A DNA stretch of 55,132 nt, taken from the NCBI GenBank assembly GCA_017470605.1, contig JAFUYH010000032.1, forward strand, positions 1 to 55,132, written 5' to 3'. This DNA is from Treponema sp. (GTDB taxonomy: Bacteria; Spirochaetota; Spirochaetia; Treponematales; Treponemataceae). Positions 15,846-24,498 of this stretch are shown here, in pieces. Each line of letters starts with the position of its first letter. Position 1 is the first letter of the stretch. Made by a program: the position numbers and the translations under genes. The notes beneath the pieces were generated by a model. The model saw only the letters and a program-made list of their open reading frames with translations. It searched no databases and was not told the origin of the DNA.

Positions 15846-17425
15846 TGAAGAAGAACTTAAAACGACTTTCAGTAATTTGTGCTTTATTTTCTATAATAAT
15901 TTCTCAGACTTTTGCTACTACTTCTGATTCAAATTTTACTTCGACAGAAAATATAAAACAGGCCCAGGTTGCAATGGCAACTAATGAATATATTGTAACA
16001 GCCGGTGATATTTATTCTCTGGTATACAATGGTGGCTCTTTTTCTATAACTGTAGACTCTACCTACCGAGTAAGAATTGCAAATCTTGGTATAATTAATG
16101 CAAGGGGGCTTACAATTCAGGAATTTAAAAGTAAGGTTGAAGCCCTGATTGTTAATAACTATCCTACAGGTGGCGTTCAGTTTTTTCTTTCAAATCCTGC
16201 ACAGTTCCATGTTTATGTAAAGGGTGAAGTAAGAGCTGCTAAAACAGTAGATACCTGGGCTCTTGCTCATGTTTCTTCCCTCCTTTCAAGTTTTTATACA
16301 GATTATTCTTCAAGACGCTTTGTAAAGATTATTTCTGCAGATGGCACAGAAAAACGTTATGACCTTTACAAGGCTTCCCGCTATGGAGACTTCTTTCAGG
16401 ATCCATACCTGCGTCCCGGTGATACAATTATTGTAGAGAAAGTAGACCGCAAGATATGGCTTAGCGGTGCAGTTATGAAAGAAGGCGAATACGAGCTGGA
16501 ACCTGGTGAAGAATTGCGCGAACTTATTTTTGATTACGGTGACGGCTTTAATCCTTATGCAAATAAAGATAAAATCACTCTTTCAAGATTTGTTGGCGGA
16601 CAGACTATGTATGTTACTTCATCATTAAAAGAAAGTGATTTGCATGGAACAACTCCTCTTGCCTGCTATGACAGAATTTATGTTGCTTCACTTAAAGATA
16701 CGGCTTCTGTAATTTATGTGGAAGGGGCTGTAAGTAAATATTATGATTACGAAAACGGAGACCTTATAAAAATAGATGCAGATGATGACGGTCTTGCTGA
16801 TGCTGTAGAGTTGCCTGGGGCAATTACTTCGGGGCCTGCTGCTTCTGCAAGACTTGTTATTCCTTACAGCAAGGACATGAGCTGTCGCGGACTTCTTACC
16901 GCAAATCCACTCATGATTTTGAATTCTTCAGATTTGAAAAATGCCTGTATCATCCGTACGAAAATTGAAGATAATGGAAAAATCACGGAAGAAAAGATTT
17001 ATATTGATTTGGATTCCGTAATGCATCCAACAGAAAATACTAAAGACAGTGAAGACATTCTTCTGCAGCCTAATGACAGGCTTGTAATTCCTTATATCCA
17101 GTATTTTGTTACTGTAACAGGCGGTGTTTCTTCTCCAGGACACTATGCCTATCAGCCTGATAGAACATGGGCATATTATGTAAATCTTGCAATGGGTTTT
17201 GACTATGACCAGTCTTTATTCAAAATTGTAAAAATCACAGATAAGAACGGTAAGAAAATTTCTAAAAAGGATGTAATTCCTCCAGAAGCGGTGATTTATG
17301 CGTCAAGGAATTCGCCTAATAGCGGTTGGTTAATACCATTGCTGACTTCTATATTCAGTTTCATTACTGCAGGGCTTACATTGTATGGATTAATTTTTTC
17401 TACTGTTAAACCTTCCGGAGAGTAA
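15845..17425 (+). CDS. Polysaccharide export protein with SLBB domains (Wza-like)
   Basis: A 526-residue exported protein: signal peptide (about 1-24, ending QTFAT), a polysaccharide-export domain (about 45-125; EYIVTAGDIYSLVYNGG, YRVRIANLGIINARGLT), then two or more SLBB repeats (for example KIWLSGAVMKEGEYELEPGE and YFVTVTGGVSSPGHYAYQPD) and a hydrophobic C-terminal segment (about 497-520). Wza-like proteins form the outer-membrane pore for capsule or exopolysaccharide. No lipobox is evident, unlike E. coli Wza, and the C-terminal helix suggests a different anchoring. Coupled to the Wzz-like gene by a one-base overlap, with AAAGGA as Shine-Dalgarno. No glycosyltransferases are present, so the locus is a split polysaccharide system. 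Confidence 0.87.
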   Translation: MKKNLKRLSVICALFSIIISQTFATTSDSNFTSTENIKQAQVAMATNEYIVTAGDIYSLVYNGGSFSITVDSTYRVRIANLGIINARGLTIQEFKSKVEALIVNNYPTGGVQFFLSNPAQFHVYVKGEVRAAKTVDTWALAHVSSLLSSFYTDYSSRRFVKIISADGTEKRYDLYKASRYGDFFQDPYLRPGDTIIVEKVDRKIWLSGAVMKEGEYELEPGEELRELIFDYGDGFNPYANKDKITLSRFVGGQTMYVTSSLKESDLHGTTPLACYDRIYVASLKDTASVIYVEGAVSKYYDYENGDLIKIDADDDGLADAVELPGAITSGPAASARLVIPYSKDMSCRGLLTANPLMILNSSDLKNACIIRTKIEDNGKITEEKIYIDLDSVMHPTENTKDSEDILLQPNDRLVIPYIQYFVTVTGGVSSPGHYAYQPDRTWAYYVNLAMGFDYDQSLFKIVKITDKNGKKISKKDVIPPEAVIYASRNSPNSGWLIPLLTSIFSFITAGLTLYGLIFSTVKPSGE

Positions 17426-17459
17426 TTATTAGCCTTTTGCGGAATTAATGGGGGATAAA

Positions 17460-18947
17460 ATGAAAGCGGAAATGAAAAAGGTTCTTGTTGTTGGAGCTGG
17501 AATTTCAGGATTATCTGCTGCAATTTATGCGGTTCGTTCTGGATTTGATGTAACTGTTCTGGAACAGCACAATACTTTTGGAGGGCTTTCTACGGCCTGG
17601 AGCCGCAAGGGGTATTTTTTTGAAGGCGGAATGCACTGGCTTACCGGCTCGCACCCCGCTCTTCCGCTGAACAAAGTCTGGAAAACCGTAGGTGCCCTGC
17701 AGGAAAACAATCCTATAGAAAACCGAGACCCTCTTTATACAGTTATAGACGGAGAAAAAAGAGTTTCTCTCCACCGCAATGTTGATGACATGAAGCGTGA
17801 ACTTCTGGCATTTGCCCCAGAAGACAAAAAGATGATTAACCGGCTTTACCGGGATGTAAAGGCCTTTTCGCGTTTTTATATGCCTGTTTTTGATGTTCGG
17901 GGCTGTGCCTGCAAAACTCCATCCCGCCAGAATCTCTGGCAGCTGATGAAAATGCTCCCTGCAGTAATGAAAGTTCCTCGTCTTGTAAAGCAGAGTTATG
18001 AAGAATATGTTGAACAGTTTAAGAATAAGGACATTCAGCATCTGCTTAAGGCCGTAATCGGCTATCGTTATAATGCACTTTCTTTTGTATATACACTTGG
18101 TTCTTTTGCCAGCGGAGACTGCGGCTACCCGGATGGCGGTTCAGTAAGAATGGCAAAAAACATGGAAAAGACTTTTGAAGACCTGGGCGGAAAAATTCAG
18201 TATCGTACTAAGGTAGAACGCGTGATTGTTGAGGACGGTAAGACTAAGGGTGTTCAGACAAAAGACGGCTTTATTGAAGCTGATGCCGTAATTGTTACTC
18301 AGGATGCCAGAGTTGCAGTTGATGCTTTATTTGACCCTCCTTTACATTGTTCCTGGATAGATACAATGCGCGAAAATGTTGTAGGCGAACAGAATATGTT
18401 CATCTGCCTTGGTGTAAAAAAAGACCTTTCATATCTGCCATACTGCTGTGTTTTCCCTCTGGAAAAACCCTTTGAATATGGCGGACTTACAGTAACGGAA
18501 ATAAGAATCAACAATTATTCTAAATATAAGGCTCATGCGCCGGAAGGCTGTACTGCAATAACCAGTCTTTTGATTGGAGATTCTTATGATTTCTGGAAGG
18601 CTGCAAAAGAAGACGGCACTTACCGTCAGAAAAAAGATGAACTTGCAAAACTCTTTATTGCAGAACTTGAAAAATTCATACCTGAAATCAAAGGCAATAT
18701 CGAAGTAATTGATGTTGCAACTCCATGTACTTATGAACGTTATTGCGGCACTTATAAAGGCAGCTGGATGAGCGTTTGGGAAAAAGGCGGAAAGCAGTTT
18801 AATTATCCTCAGGATGTTCCTGGAATCAGCGGACTTTATTTTGCCGGCCAGCGCAGTTTTATGCCGGGCGGACTTCCGATTGCCGTAGATTCCGGCCGCC
18901 GTGCCGCACAGATGCTTTGCCGCGATTTTGCACAGATTTTTGTGTGA
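17460..18947 (+). CDS. FAD-dependent phytoene desaturase/CrtI-like oxidoreductase
   Basis: 495 residues from the ATG at 17460, which has GGGGA 5 nt upstream; an in-frame ATG at 17448 is less well placed. The N-terminal Rossmann motif VVGAGISGLSAAIYAVRSG is followed by VLEQHNTFGGLSTAW. The C-terminal FAD-binding stretch GLYFAGQRSFMPGGLPIAVDSGRRAA is typical of the phytoene desaturase/carotene isomerase family. Members act on carotenoids or related hydrophobic polyenes, but many bacterial members have other, unknown substrates. No phytoene synthase or other isoprenoid gene is nearby, so a carotenoid role is not supported by context. It follows the export gene by about 35 nt and may be in the same transcript. 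Confidence 0.78.
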   Translation: MKAEMKKVLVVGAGISGLSAAIYAVRSGFDVTVLEQHNTFGGLSTAWSRKGYFFEGGMHWLTGSHPALPLNKVWKTVGALQENNPIENRDPLYTVIDGEKRVSLHRNVDDMKRELLAFAPEDKKMINRLYRDVKAFSRFYMPVFDVRGCACKTPSRQNLWQLMKMLPAVMKVPRLVKQSYEEYVEQFKNKDIQHLLKAVIGYRYNALSFVYTLGSFASGDCGYPDGGSVRMAKNMEKTFEDLGGKIQYRTKVERVIVEDGKTKGVQTKDGFIEADAVIVTQDARVAVDALFDPPLHCSWIDTMRENVVGEQNMFICLGVKKDLSYLPYCCVFPLEKPFEYGGLTVTEIRINNYSKYKAHAPEGCTAITSLLIGDSYDFWKAAKEDGTYRQKKDELAKLFIAELEKFIPEIKGNIEVIDVATPCTYERYCGTYKGSWMSVWEKGGKQFNYPQDVPGISGLYFAGQRSFMPGGLPIAVDSGRRAAQMLCRDFAQIFV

Positions 18948-19007
18948 TTTTTTAAGAACTTGTGTTACAATAAATTAATACTTTATTTTTCTGAAAAGGA
19001 GTAAAAA

Positions 19008-19418
19008 ATGGGAAAGAAAGTAAATATTATGAGCTGGCTTTATTGCTGCGGTATGGCTCTTACTGTAATCGGATTCTGCTGCCCGATGTTTAAGGGGCTG
19101 TTCGGTTCATCTGCAAATGGATTTGAGTTCATCAAAAACATTGACAAAGGTGGCTTTGTTGCTATCGGTGCTCTCTTGATTTTTGTTGGTGCTGTTGCAG
19201 GTGTAGTTGCTCAGTTTGTTCCTCAGCTTAAAGGACTTAAGTTGATTTTCCTGCTTGCCAGCATTGTTGGTGGTGTTATCCTTGTTGTAGGCTTCCTTAC
19301 AAATGGCGGTATCTACAAGGCAATTGGAAAGGGACTTCTAAAACATGCAACTGTAGGTTTCTACCTTGTAATTGTTGGCTGGGTAGTTGCCTGTGTAGGA
19401 TACTTTACAAGTAAGTAA
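19008..19418 (+). CDS. Small four-helix membrane protein
   Basis: 136 residues, with four hydrophobic segments at about 8-28, 47-70, 76-98 and 112-133, and almost no charged loops. KGLFGSSANGFEFIKN forms the only sizeable polar loop. I do not recognise a family. It resembles small integral membrane proteins annotated as hypothetical in treponemes. A good Shine-Dalgarno (AAAAGGAG) precedes the ATG and a TACAAT -10 box lies at 18966-18971, so it is a real, separately transcribed gene. A hairpin follows the stop. Confidence 0.7.
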   Translation: MGKKVNIMSWLYCCGMALTVIGFCCPMFKGLFGSSANGFEFIKNIDKGGFVAIGALLIFVGAVAGVVAQFVPQLKGLKLIFLLASIVGGVILVVGFLTNGGIYKAIGKGLLKHATVGFYLVIVGWVVACVGYFTSK

Positions 19419-19426
19419 GACTTTAC

Positions 19427-19447
19427 TCTGGCGGTCTTTCCGCCAGA
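19427..19447. terminator. Hairpin between two convergent genes
   Basis: TCTGGCGG (19427-19434) pairs with CCGCCAGA (19440-19447) around a 5-nt loop. There is no clear T-tract on either strand, so it is a possible bidirectional terminator or an mRNA 3' end stabiliser. Confidence 0.5.
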
Positions 19448-19450
19448 ACA

Positions 19451-20785
19451 TTAAAGTTCAATAATTAAGGCACCGGATTTTTCGTCGCGCTTTTGGGCGG
19501 CTGGGAAGTCCGGCCTTTTTTTTGTATTCAGGTTATTTGGTTTCCCGGAATTCTTGCGGTTGCGGGCGGGGCTTGCATTAGCGGGGCTGAGGGCGGTGTC
19601 AGCCTTGGATGGCCTGAGCGGCTTTGCAGTTTCCGTAGCGGTAGTGGCAAAGAGAATCAGGTCTCCTGACTGAGGGCGGAAAGGCGCTTTTTGAAGGCGG
19701 GTGTTGTTTTCGTCCGGGAGGGTGACTAAAACAAGGCCTTGTTCTGAGCATCCGTAATAACCGCACATATAATTTGGCAGACGGATTTTGTCTGATGTAA
19801 TTCGGACTGAGAAATCCTTTTGCAAGGACTCTTTTGGAGTGCTGTTTGTTGGAATGACAGAAATGAAAGAAAGAGTAGCCCTTTCTTTTGGGAGTTTTGC
19901 CCGCTCAGAAAGTTTCTGCAGGCGGGAAGGGGCGTCTTCTGTGCTAAAGGCAAAGTTGCACCATTTGTGCTTGCTGCCTGTGTAGGCCTTAAAGCCGTTC
20001 ATGGGACATTCAAGGTGGTGGGGGCATGGAGATGCAATCATGCTGCCGGACTTTATAAAGCGCTCCCTGAGCAGGGATAGAGTTCGGGATGCCTTTGGAA
20101 CCCCCGGTTCAATAAGAAGGTAGCGGGCATTTTCTGAACCGTAGCTGTTCAGTTGGGAAAAATATTTTTTTACACGGAATTCTGGCGGCATATCGCTGTT
20201 TTGATCCAATTCGTTGAACATGTTTGCGCAGGTAATAAAATCTGCCTTCTGTCGGATGCCGGTCCCAAAACTTCCCTTTACCCTTGTAATTTTCCAGGCC
20301 TCGCCGCCGGTTTTTGCAACGATAGAAAGGTAGATGTCTTCCCCTAAAATCATGCTGTTTGCAGATACGTCAAGGCAGTACCAGGAAAGGGGTAGTTTGC
20401 GCAGTTCAGGGCGGGCAAGCCAGAGGGCTGCTATTACGGTAAGGGGGCCTGTTCCAAGATCCAGGCAGGTTGCCGCAGAAGACGGAAAAGATTCCTCTGG
20501 AAGATTGCTGAACAGGCGGGTAAGGCGCACTAAATTCCACCATGTATAATAGCGGACATAAGAAATCAGCTGGATTGTATCATTCATGTAGCCAAGCCGT
20601 CTGGAAGCCCTGTCGTCTGTGAGCTGGTGAGAAAGTGTGCGGATATTATCTGGCAGTTGCTGCAGCTGGCGGCTGTTCAGCGGGTGCACGTTCTGCAGAA
20701 TGTCATCAAAAGTTTCTATTATCTTTCTGGCATCCTGAGGCACTTTCTGGCTTTCAAACAATGGTACAAGAGATTCAGTCTTCAT
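19451..20785 (-). CDS. Rsm22-like SAM-dependent rRNA methyltransferase
   Basis: A 444-residue protein of the Rsm22 family, linked to small ribosomal subunit methylation and assembly. A class I methyltransferase core with motif I CLDLGTGPL is followed by CLDVSANSM. Family-type cysteine ligands are seen in SPCPHHLECPM and KWCNF, expected to hold a metal or Fe-S cluster. A second C-terminal block around YYGCSEQGLVLV is also family-like. The last about 60 residues are a basic, Pro/Lys-rich tail with no predicted fold. The gene starts 2 nt after the stop of the upstream membrane-protein gene, with AAAGGT as a modest Shine-Dalgarno, so the two form an operon. Confidence 0.82.
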   Translation of the reverse strand: MKTESLVPLFESQKVPQDARKIIETFDDILQNVHPLNSRQLQQLPDNIRTLSHQLTDDRASRRLGYMNDTIQLISYVRYYTWWNLVRLTRLFSNLPEESFPSSAATCLDLGTGPLTVIAALWLARPELRKLPLSWYCLDVSANSMILGEDIYLSIVAKTGGEAWKITRVKGSFGTGIRQKADFITCANMFNELDQNSDMPPEFRVKKYFSQLNSYGSENARYLLIEPGVPKASRTLSLLRERFIKSGSMIASPCPHHLECPMNGFKAYTGSKHKWCNFAFSTEDAPSRLQKLSERAKLPKERATLSFISVIPTNSTPKESLQKDFSVRITSDKIRLPNYMCGYYGCSEQGLVLVTLPDENNTRLQKAPFRPQSGDLILFATTATETAKPLRPSKADTALSPANASPARNRKNSGKPNNLNTKKRPDFPAAQKRDEKSGALIIEL

Positions 20786-20787
20786 GA

Positions 20788-21627
20788 TTATTTTACCTTT
20801 TTGGCTGCAAGGCGTTTTTTCATCCTCTTTCTGATTTCTTCAAGCTCATTTGTGTAGTGAATACTCTTCATTGTTGGGAATCGATTCATAAAGCTTTCTA
20901 TGTTATGCTGTCGTTTAGCCTGCAGGTTTTCAATTTTTTCAAGAATATTCCTGCTGATTTTTTCGCGTTCAAGTTCTGCATGGGCTTTTACAGATTCTGC
21001 CATTTCGTAAGCAGAAGTTCCCTTGAACCATTCTTCGTGTCCGTAATGGTCTCGCAGGCTGTCTCCAAAATTCTTGATTTTTTCCATTGTAGTATTGAAG
21101 TCCACAAGTCTTCTTACTGTAATTATGATGTCAGCAGTAAGGGCAATGGCAATTACATCTGCAGAAATCGTAATCACAAAATCACCCATCCAGTTTAAAA
21201 GTCTTATAATCTGAGGATAGACAAAGCGGATTATTCCCATGCCCATAAATCCAAAAAGGACTGAATTCAGGGCGCAGACACGGCCGTTTATATTCAGTTT
21301 GTAGTGTGAATAGTCCCACCAGCGGGTATGAAAGGTTTTTTCCATAATCCAGCTTACAAAATATTCTACAATTGTGCAGAGAATCATTGAAGCAAAGAAA
21401 AGTGGAATCCAGGTGGAATAAAGTTCTTTTGGTAATAAAAGGATTACAACTCCGCCAAAACCGTATACCGGGCAGAGTGGTCCGTGTAAAAATCCTCGGT
21501 TTACAAATTTGTGTTCAAAAAAAATCCCAACATAAAGGACTTCTGAACACCATCCGAAAAAACTGAACATGATGAAAATCAAAAAGGCTGCTTTGAAAGG
21601 CAGCTGAAAAATTGGTACTACTTCCAT
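20788..21627 (-). CDS. Membrane protein of the putative ABC-transporter CmpB type (PF06541-like)
   Basis: A 279-residue protein. The N-terminal half has about five helices with the family hallmarks FSFFGWCSEVLYVGI, NRGFLHGPLCPVYGFG, EYFVSWIMEKTFHTRWWDYS and NGRVCALNSVLFGFMG. The C-terminal 100 residues are charged and coiled-coil-like (AELEREKISRNILEKIENL). The family name suggests an ABC permease, but no ATPase is near and the function is not established. The start at 21627 has no Shine-Dalgarno. The -10 box ends 10 nt upstream, and its promoter overlaps that of divergent ptsI in a 40-nt gap. Confidence 0.83.
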   Translation of the reverse strand: MEVVPIFQLPFKAAFLIFIMFSFFGWCSEVLYVGIFFEHKFVNRGFLHGPLCPVYGFGGVVILLLPKELYSTWIPLFFASMILCTIVEYFVSWIMEKTFHTRWWDYSHYKLNINGRVCALNSVLFGFMGMGIIRFVYPQIIRLLNWMGDFVITISADVIAIALTADIIITVRRLVDFNTTMEKIKNFGDSLRDHYGHEEWFKGTSAYEMAESVKAHAELEREKISRNILEKIENLQAKRQHNIESFMNRFPTMKSIHYTNELEEIRKRMKKRLAAKKVK

Positions 21628-21630
21628 GAC

Positions 21631-21666
21631 TTTAAATATAATAAAAAATAGATTATAATTCTACAA
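21631..21666. promoter_or_regulatory. Overlapping divergent promoters (CmpB-like gene and ptsI)
   Basis: Rightward for ptsI: TTTAAA (21631-21636), a 17-nt spacer and TATAAT (21654-21659), 8 nt before the ATG at 21668. Leftward: TTGTAG (21661-21666), a 17-nt spacer and TATTAT (21638-21643), 10 nt before the ATG at 21627. Each -10 lies inside the other spacer, so both cannot be occupied at once. Confidence 0.65.
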
Positions 21667-21667
21667 T

Positions 21668-23383
21668 ATGGAAGTTTTTCTTGGTATTCCCGCAGCAGAC
21701 GGAATTGGTATTGGAACTGCATTTGTAATTCCTGAACCGGTAAAAAGGGCGATTCCACAGCATCGCATTAAGATTGATGAAGTTCACAAGGGCTGGCAGC
21801 ATTTTCAGGAAGCTGTTCAGACTGTTACAATGGAGCTTTCCGAACATCTGGAAACTCTTTCCAAAACTGATGAACGCGATAAGGCTCAGCGCGAAGTTTT
21901 TGAAACTTATATCCTTATGCTGGGCGACCCTGTTTTTACAAAAGAAGTAAAGGATTTTTACGAAGAAGAACTTTTTAATATTGAATATACTGTTGAAATG
22001 AAGGCGGAAGAATATGCTTCCCGCTTGCGTCAGGCAGGAAACTATTATCTTTCTGAACGCGCTCAGGATATTACTGATATTTTTGGCCGTGTTCTGGACG
22101 AAATGCTTGATATTCATCCTTTTGACATTAATCGGGTTCCAGACGGCTCTGTAATTCTTGCAAATTCTCTAAGTTCGGCAGATACAATCATCCTTTCAAA
22201 AAGAAAAATTGCAGGACTTGCCCTTACAGAAGGCGGTGTTTCTTCCCATGTGGTTATTCTTGCCCGCAACTACGGAATTCCTACCGTTGTTGGTCTTGAA
22301 AACATCAGTAAGAAAGTTCACAACGGCGAAACTGTTATTGTGGACGGCAAGACTGCGGAAATTCTTGTAAATCCGGATAGGAACACAATCGGCGAATATA
22401 AGTCTAAGATTCTGGCGGAGCAGAAACGCAAGATAAGTCTGCGTTCTTTTTTGGGGAAGCCTGCCCTTACAAAAGACGGTGTTGAATTTAAGCTTTATGC
22501 GAATATTGGAACTCCGGAAGAAGCAGAAGCGGCTGTTGCAGAAGGTGCAGACGGAATCGGGCTTTTTAGAACGGAATTCTTTTATATGTCGCAGAGCGGT
22601 GTTTCTTTGAATGCTGCTGCCCGTTCTTTTAATGAGCAGACTCAGTTTGAAGCCTACAGGCAGGTTCTGCAGATTATGGGTGATAAGCCTGTTACAATCA
22701 GAACTCTGGATGCTGGTGGTGATAAACTTATTAATTCTGTTGATATTCCTGTCATAGAAGAAAAAAATCCTCTTATGGGCTTGCGTGCCGTTCGCCTGAG
22801 TCTGAGTTATCCAAATGTGCTTAAGACCCAGTTGCGAGCTCTTTATCGTGCCAGCGTTTACGGCAATCTGCAGATTATGTTCCCGCTTATTTCTACGGTG
22901 GAACAGGTTAAGGGCTGTCAGCAGCTGATTAAGGAAGTAAAGGCAGAACTGGATTACGAAGGCATTCCTTATAAGGCAGATATTCCTGTAGGAATTATGA
23001 TTGAAACTGCCGCCGCCGCAATTATTTCTGACTGTCTTACCCACGTAAGCGACTTTTTTAGTCTGGGAACCAATGACCTTACCCAGTATACGCTTGCAGT
23101 TGACCGCGAAAATCCTCATGTTTCTCCTTTGTATGATGAATTCAGCCTTTCCGTACTCCGCCTGATTCAGATGACAATTCAAAGTGCTTCGGATGCAAAC
23201 ATTCCTTTAAGCGTCTGCGGTGAAATGGCAGGCCGCCAGGACAGTGTTATGGTTCTTGCCGGTATGGGAATCCGTCATCTTTCCATGAGTCCAAAAATGA
23301 TTTCCAGCACAAAAGAGCTTTTGTCACGCTTTACCCTTGCCGAACTGGAAGCAATTTCAAGCAAGCATCTGAATGAACTGTGA
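21668..23383 (+). CDS. ptsI: Phosphoenolpyruvate-protein phosphotransferase (PTS enzyme I)
   Basis: A 571-residue cytoplasmic enzyme that takes phosphate from PEP and passes it to HPr. The phospho-accepting His194 is in GGVSSHVVILARNYGIPTVVG. The PEP-binding TIM barrel shows GLFRTEFFYM, TIRTLDAGGDK, LMGLRAVRLSL and the active-site Cys in PLSVCGEMAGRQD. The length is normal. No HPr or EII gene lies nearby, so ptsI is on its own; it could serve sugar uptake or a regulatory PTS. The mRNA looks leaderless (TATAAT ends 8 nt before the ATG). Its stop is one base from the stop of the convergent PIN toxin gene. Confidence 0.96.
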   Translation: MEVFLGIPAADGIGIGTAFVIPEPVKRAIPQHRIKIDEVHKGWQHFQEAVQTVTMELSEHLETLSKTDERDKAQREVFETYILMLGDPVFTKEVKDFYEEELFNIEYTVEMKAEEYASRLRQAGNYYLSERAQDITDIFGRVLDEMLDIHPFDINRVPDGSVILANSLSSADTIILSKRKIAGLALTEGGVSSHVVILARNYGIPTVVGLENISKKVHNGETVIVDGKTAEILVNPDRNTIGEYKSKILAEQKRKISLRSFLGKPALTKDGVEFKLYANIGTPEEAEAAVAEGADGIGLFRTEFFYMSQSGVSLNAAARSFNEQTQFEAYRQVLQIMGDKPVTIRTLDAGGDKLINSVDIPVIEEKNPLMGLRAVRLSLSYPNVLKTQLRALYRASVYGNLQIMFPLISTVEQVKGCQQLIKEVKAELDYEGIPYKADIPVGIMIETAAAAIISDCLTHVSDFFSLGTNDLTQYTLAVDRENPHVSPLYDEFSLSVLRLIQMTIQSASDANIPLSVCGEMAGRQDSVMVLAGMGIRHLSMSPKMISSTKELLSRFTLAELEAISSKHLNEL

Positions 23384-23384
23384 T

Positions 23385-23846
23385 TCAGGCCGCTGTTTCT
23401 GCAAAAGGATTTAGAATTTTAGCTCCGCTGATAATCTGCCCGCTGTTCATGTCTTCCGAATAGACAAGAACGCAGCCTGTATCTGTGGCCGCCGAAATAA
23501 TGAGCGAATCCCAGAAAGACAGGTCATTCTTTATGCTGATGTCAATTGCGTCCATTATCAGGGGAACGGAAACTTTTGTAACGGGGAACTGTTTAGAAAA
23601 TAATTCTACATATTCCTTTGCGGCCTGCTTAGAAAGATTAAGTTTCTTTACTGCAACATTAAAAAATTCCTGTAGGCTTTGCGTAGAAATTACGCCAGTT
23701 TTAGCATTGGCTGCTTTTGCCAATAGTTCGCCTGCAATCTCTCTTTTCTTAGGGTTGCTTTCATCAACAGAATAAACCAGAATATTGGAGTCAAAGAAAA
23801 CTTTTCCTTTTTCTGTATAGGCTGTAATATTTTTATTATCTTTCAT
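23385..23846 (-). CDS. PIN-domain toxin (VapC-like ribonuclease)
   Basis: A 153-residue PIN-domain protein expected to be a Mg2+-dependent ribonuclease toxin. The catalytic acidic residues are visible: Asp19 (VFFDSNIL), Glu in SLQEFFNV, Asp in LSFWDSLIISAA and Asp in VYSEDMNSG. The frame opens at 23876, but the ATG at 23846 follows an excellent Shine-Dalgarno (GGGAGGA) and is the likely start. It overlaps the end of the XRE gene by 11 nt, the usual toxin-antitoxin order with antitoxin first. The N-terminal about 12 residues before the first strand are longer than in most VapC proteins. Confidence 0.87.
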   Translation of the reverse strand: MKDNKNITAYTEKGKVFFDSNILVYSVDESNPKKREIAGELLAKAANAKTGVISTQSLQEFFNVAVKKLNLSKQAAKEYVELFSKQFPVTKVSVPLIMDAIDISIKNDLSFWDSLIISAATDTGCVLVYSEDMNSGQIISGAKILNPFAETAA

Positions 23847-24366
23847 ATAATTCCTCCCTTGTCCAGCCTCTTCCATTTGATTTAGGATGATATTTATTGT
23901 TCAAATCTGTGAGTCGTTCGTAGAATGAACTTTCCTTCTTAGGCTTTAGCCTCTCTTCCGTAGCTTTTTGGACCATTCCAGAGATTTTTTCCAACACTTT
24001 TAACTGCTCCTTGTAAACTAATTTTGGTAACATTTCCAGAATCGATTTTAGATAGAAAGATGATTCATCTTGAATAGGTGCGTACAAAGCCCCCGAATCA
24101 TGACATTCCAAAGGTTCCGGTTCTGTAATTCTGTAAATTGCGCGGTTCGGTATTTCTTTTATTTCCTGCGGTTTTAATTTATCGTCCAGAATAACTTCGT
24201 AAGGAACTCTGTAAAAATTTGAAAGTTCCGTTACAATTTTTACAGGAGGTGCGGCATCTCCGTTTTCGTATTTAATATACATCTGTCTTGAAATTCCAAG
24301 ATAAGAGGCAACTGCCGCCTGTGAATAATTATTCTGTTCCCTTAAGGCTCTTAATGTTTCATTCAT
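23836..24366 (-). CDS. XRE-family antitoxin/regulator paired with the PIN toxin
   Basis: 176 residues. Residues 4-60 form a helix-turn-helix of the Cro/C1 type (YSQAAVASYLGISRQMYIKYENGDAAPP). The remaining about 110 residues have no recognised domain and probably bind and neutralise the toxin; the end (KYHPKSNGRGWTREELYER) may be the toxin-contacting tail. An XRE partner is less common for PIN toxins than VapB-type antitoxins. The N-terminus closely resembles that of the Panacea antitoxin at 53914-54687. The start at 24366 has a consensus-like promoter immediately upstream and no Shine-Dalgarno, so the mRNA looks leaderless; autoregulation by the XRE domain is likely. Confidence 0.83.
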   Translation of the reverse strand: MNETLRALREQNNYSQAAVASYLGISRQMYIKYENGDAAPPVKIVTELSNFYRVPYEVILDDKLKPQEIKEIPNRAIYRITEPEPLECHDSGALYAPIQDESSFYLKSILEMLPKLVYKEQLKVLEKISGMVQKATEERLKPKKESSFYERLTDLNNKYHPKSNGRGWTREELYER

Positions 24367-24372
24367 GGCTAA

Positions 24373-24401
24373 AATATAGCATGAGTTTATCGTTAAGTCA
24401 A
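24373..24401 (-). promoter_or_regulatory. Promoter of the XRE-PIN operon
   Basis: On the minus strand: TTGACT (24396-24401), a 17-nt spacer and TATATT (24373-24378), ending 6 nt before the ATG at 24366. Confidence 0.72.
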
Positions 24402-24498
24402 AATAAATTTACATTATTTGTGAAAAGAATTTTACTAAACAAGCAGCTGCAGAATTTCTGTGGATTTTACAGGGCAGACGCATTATATAACGCTTGTT

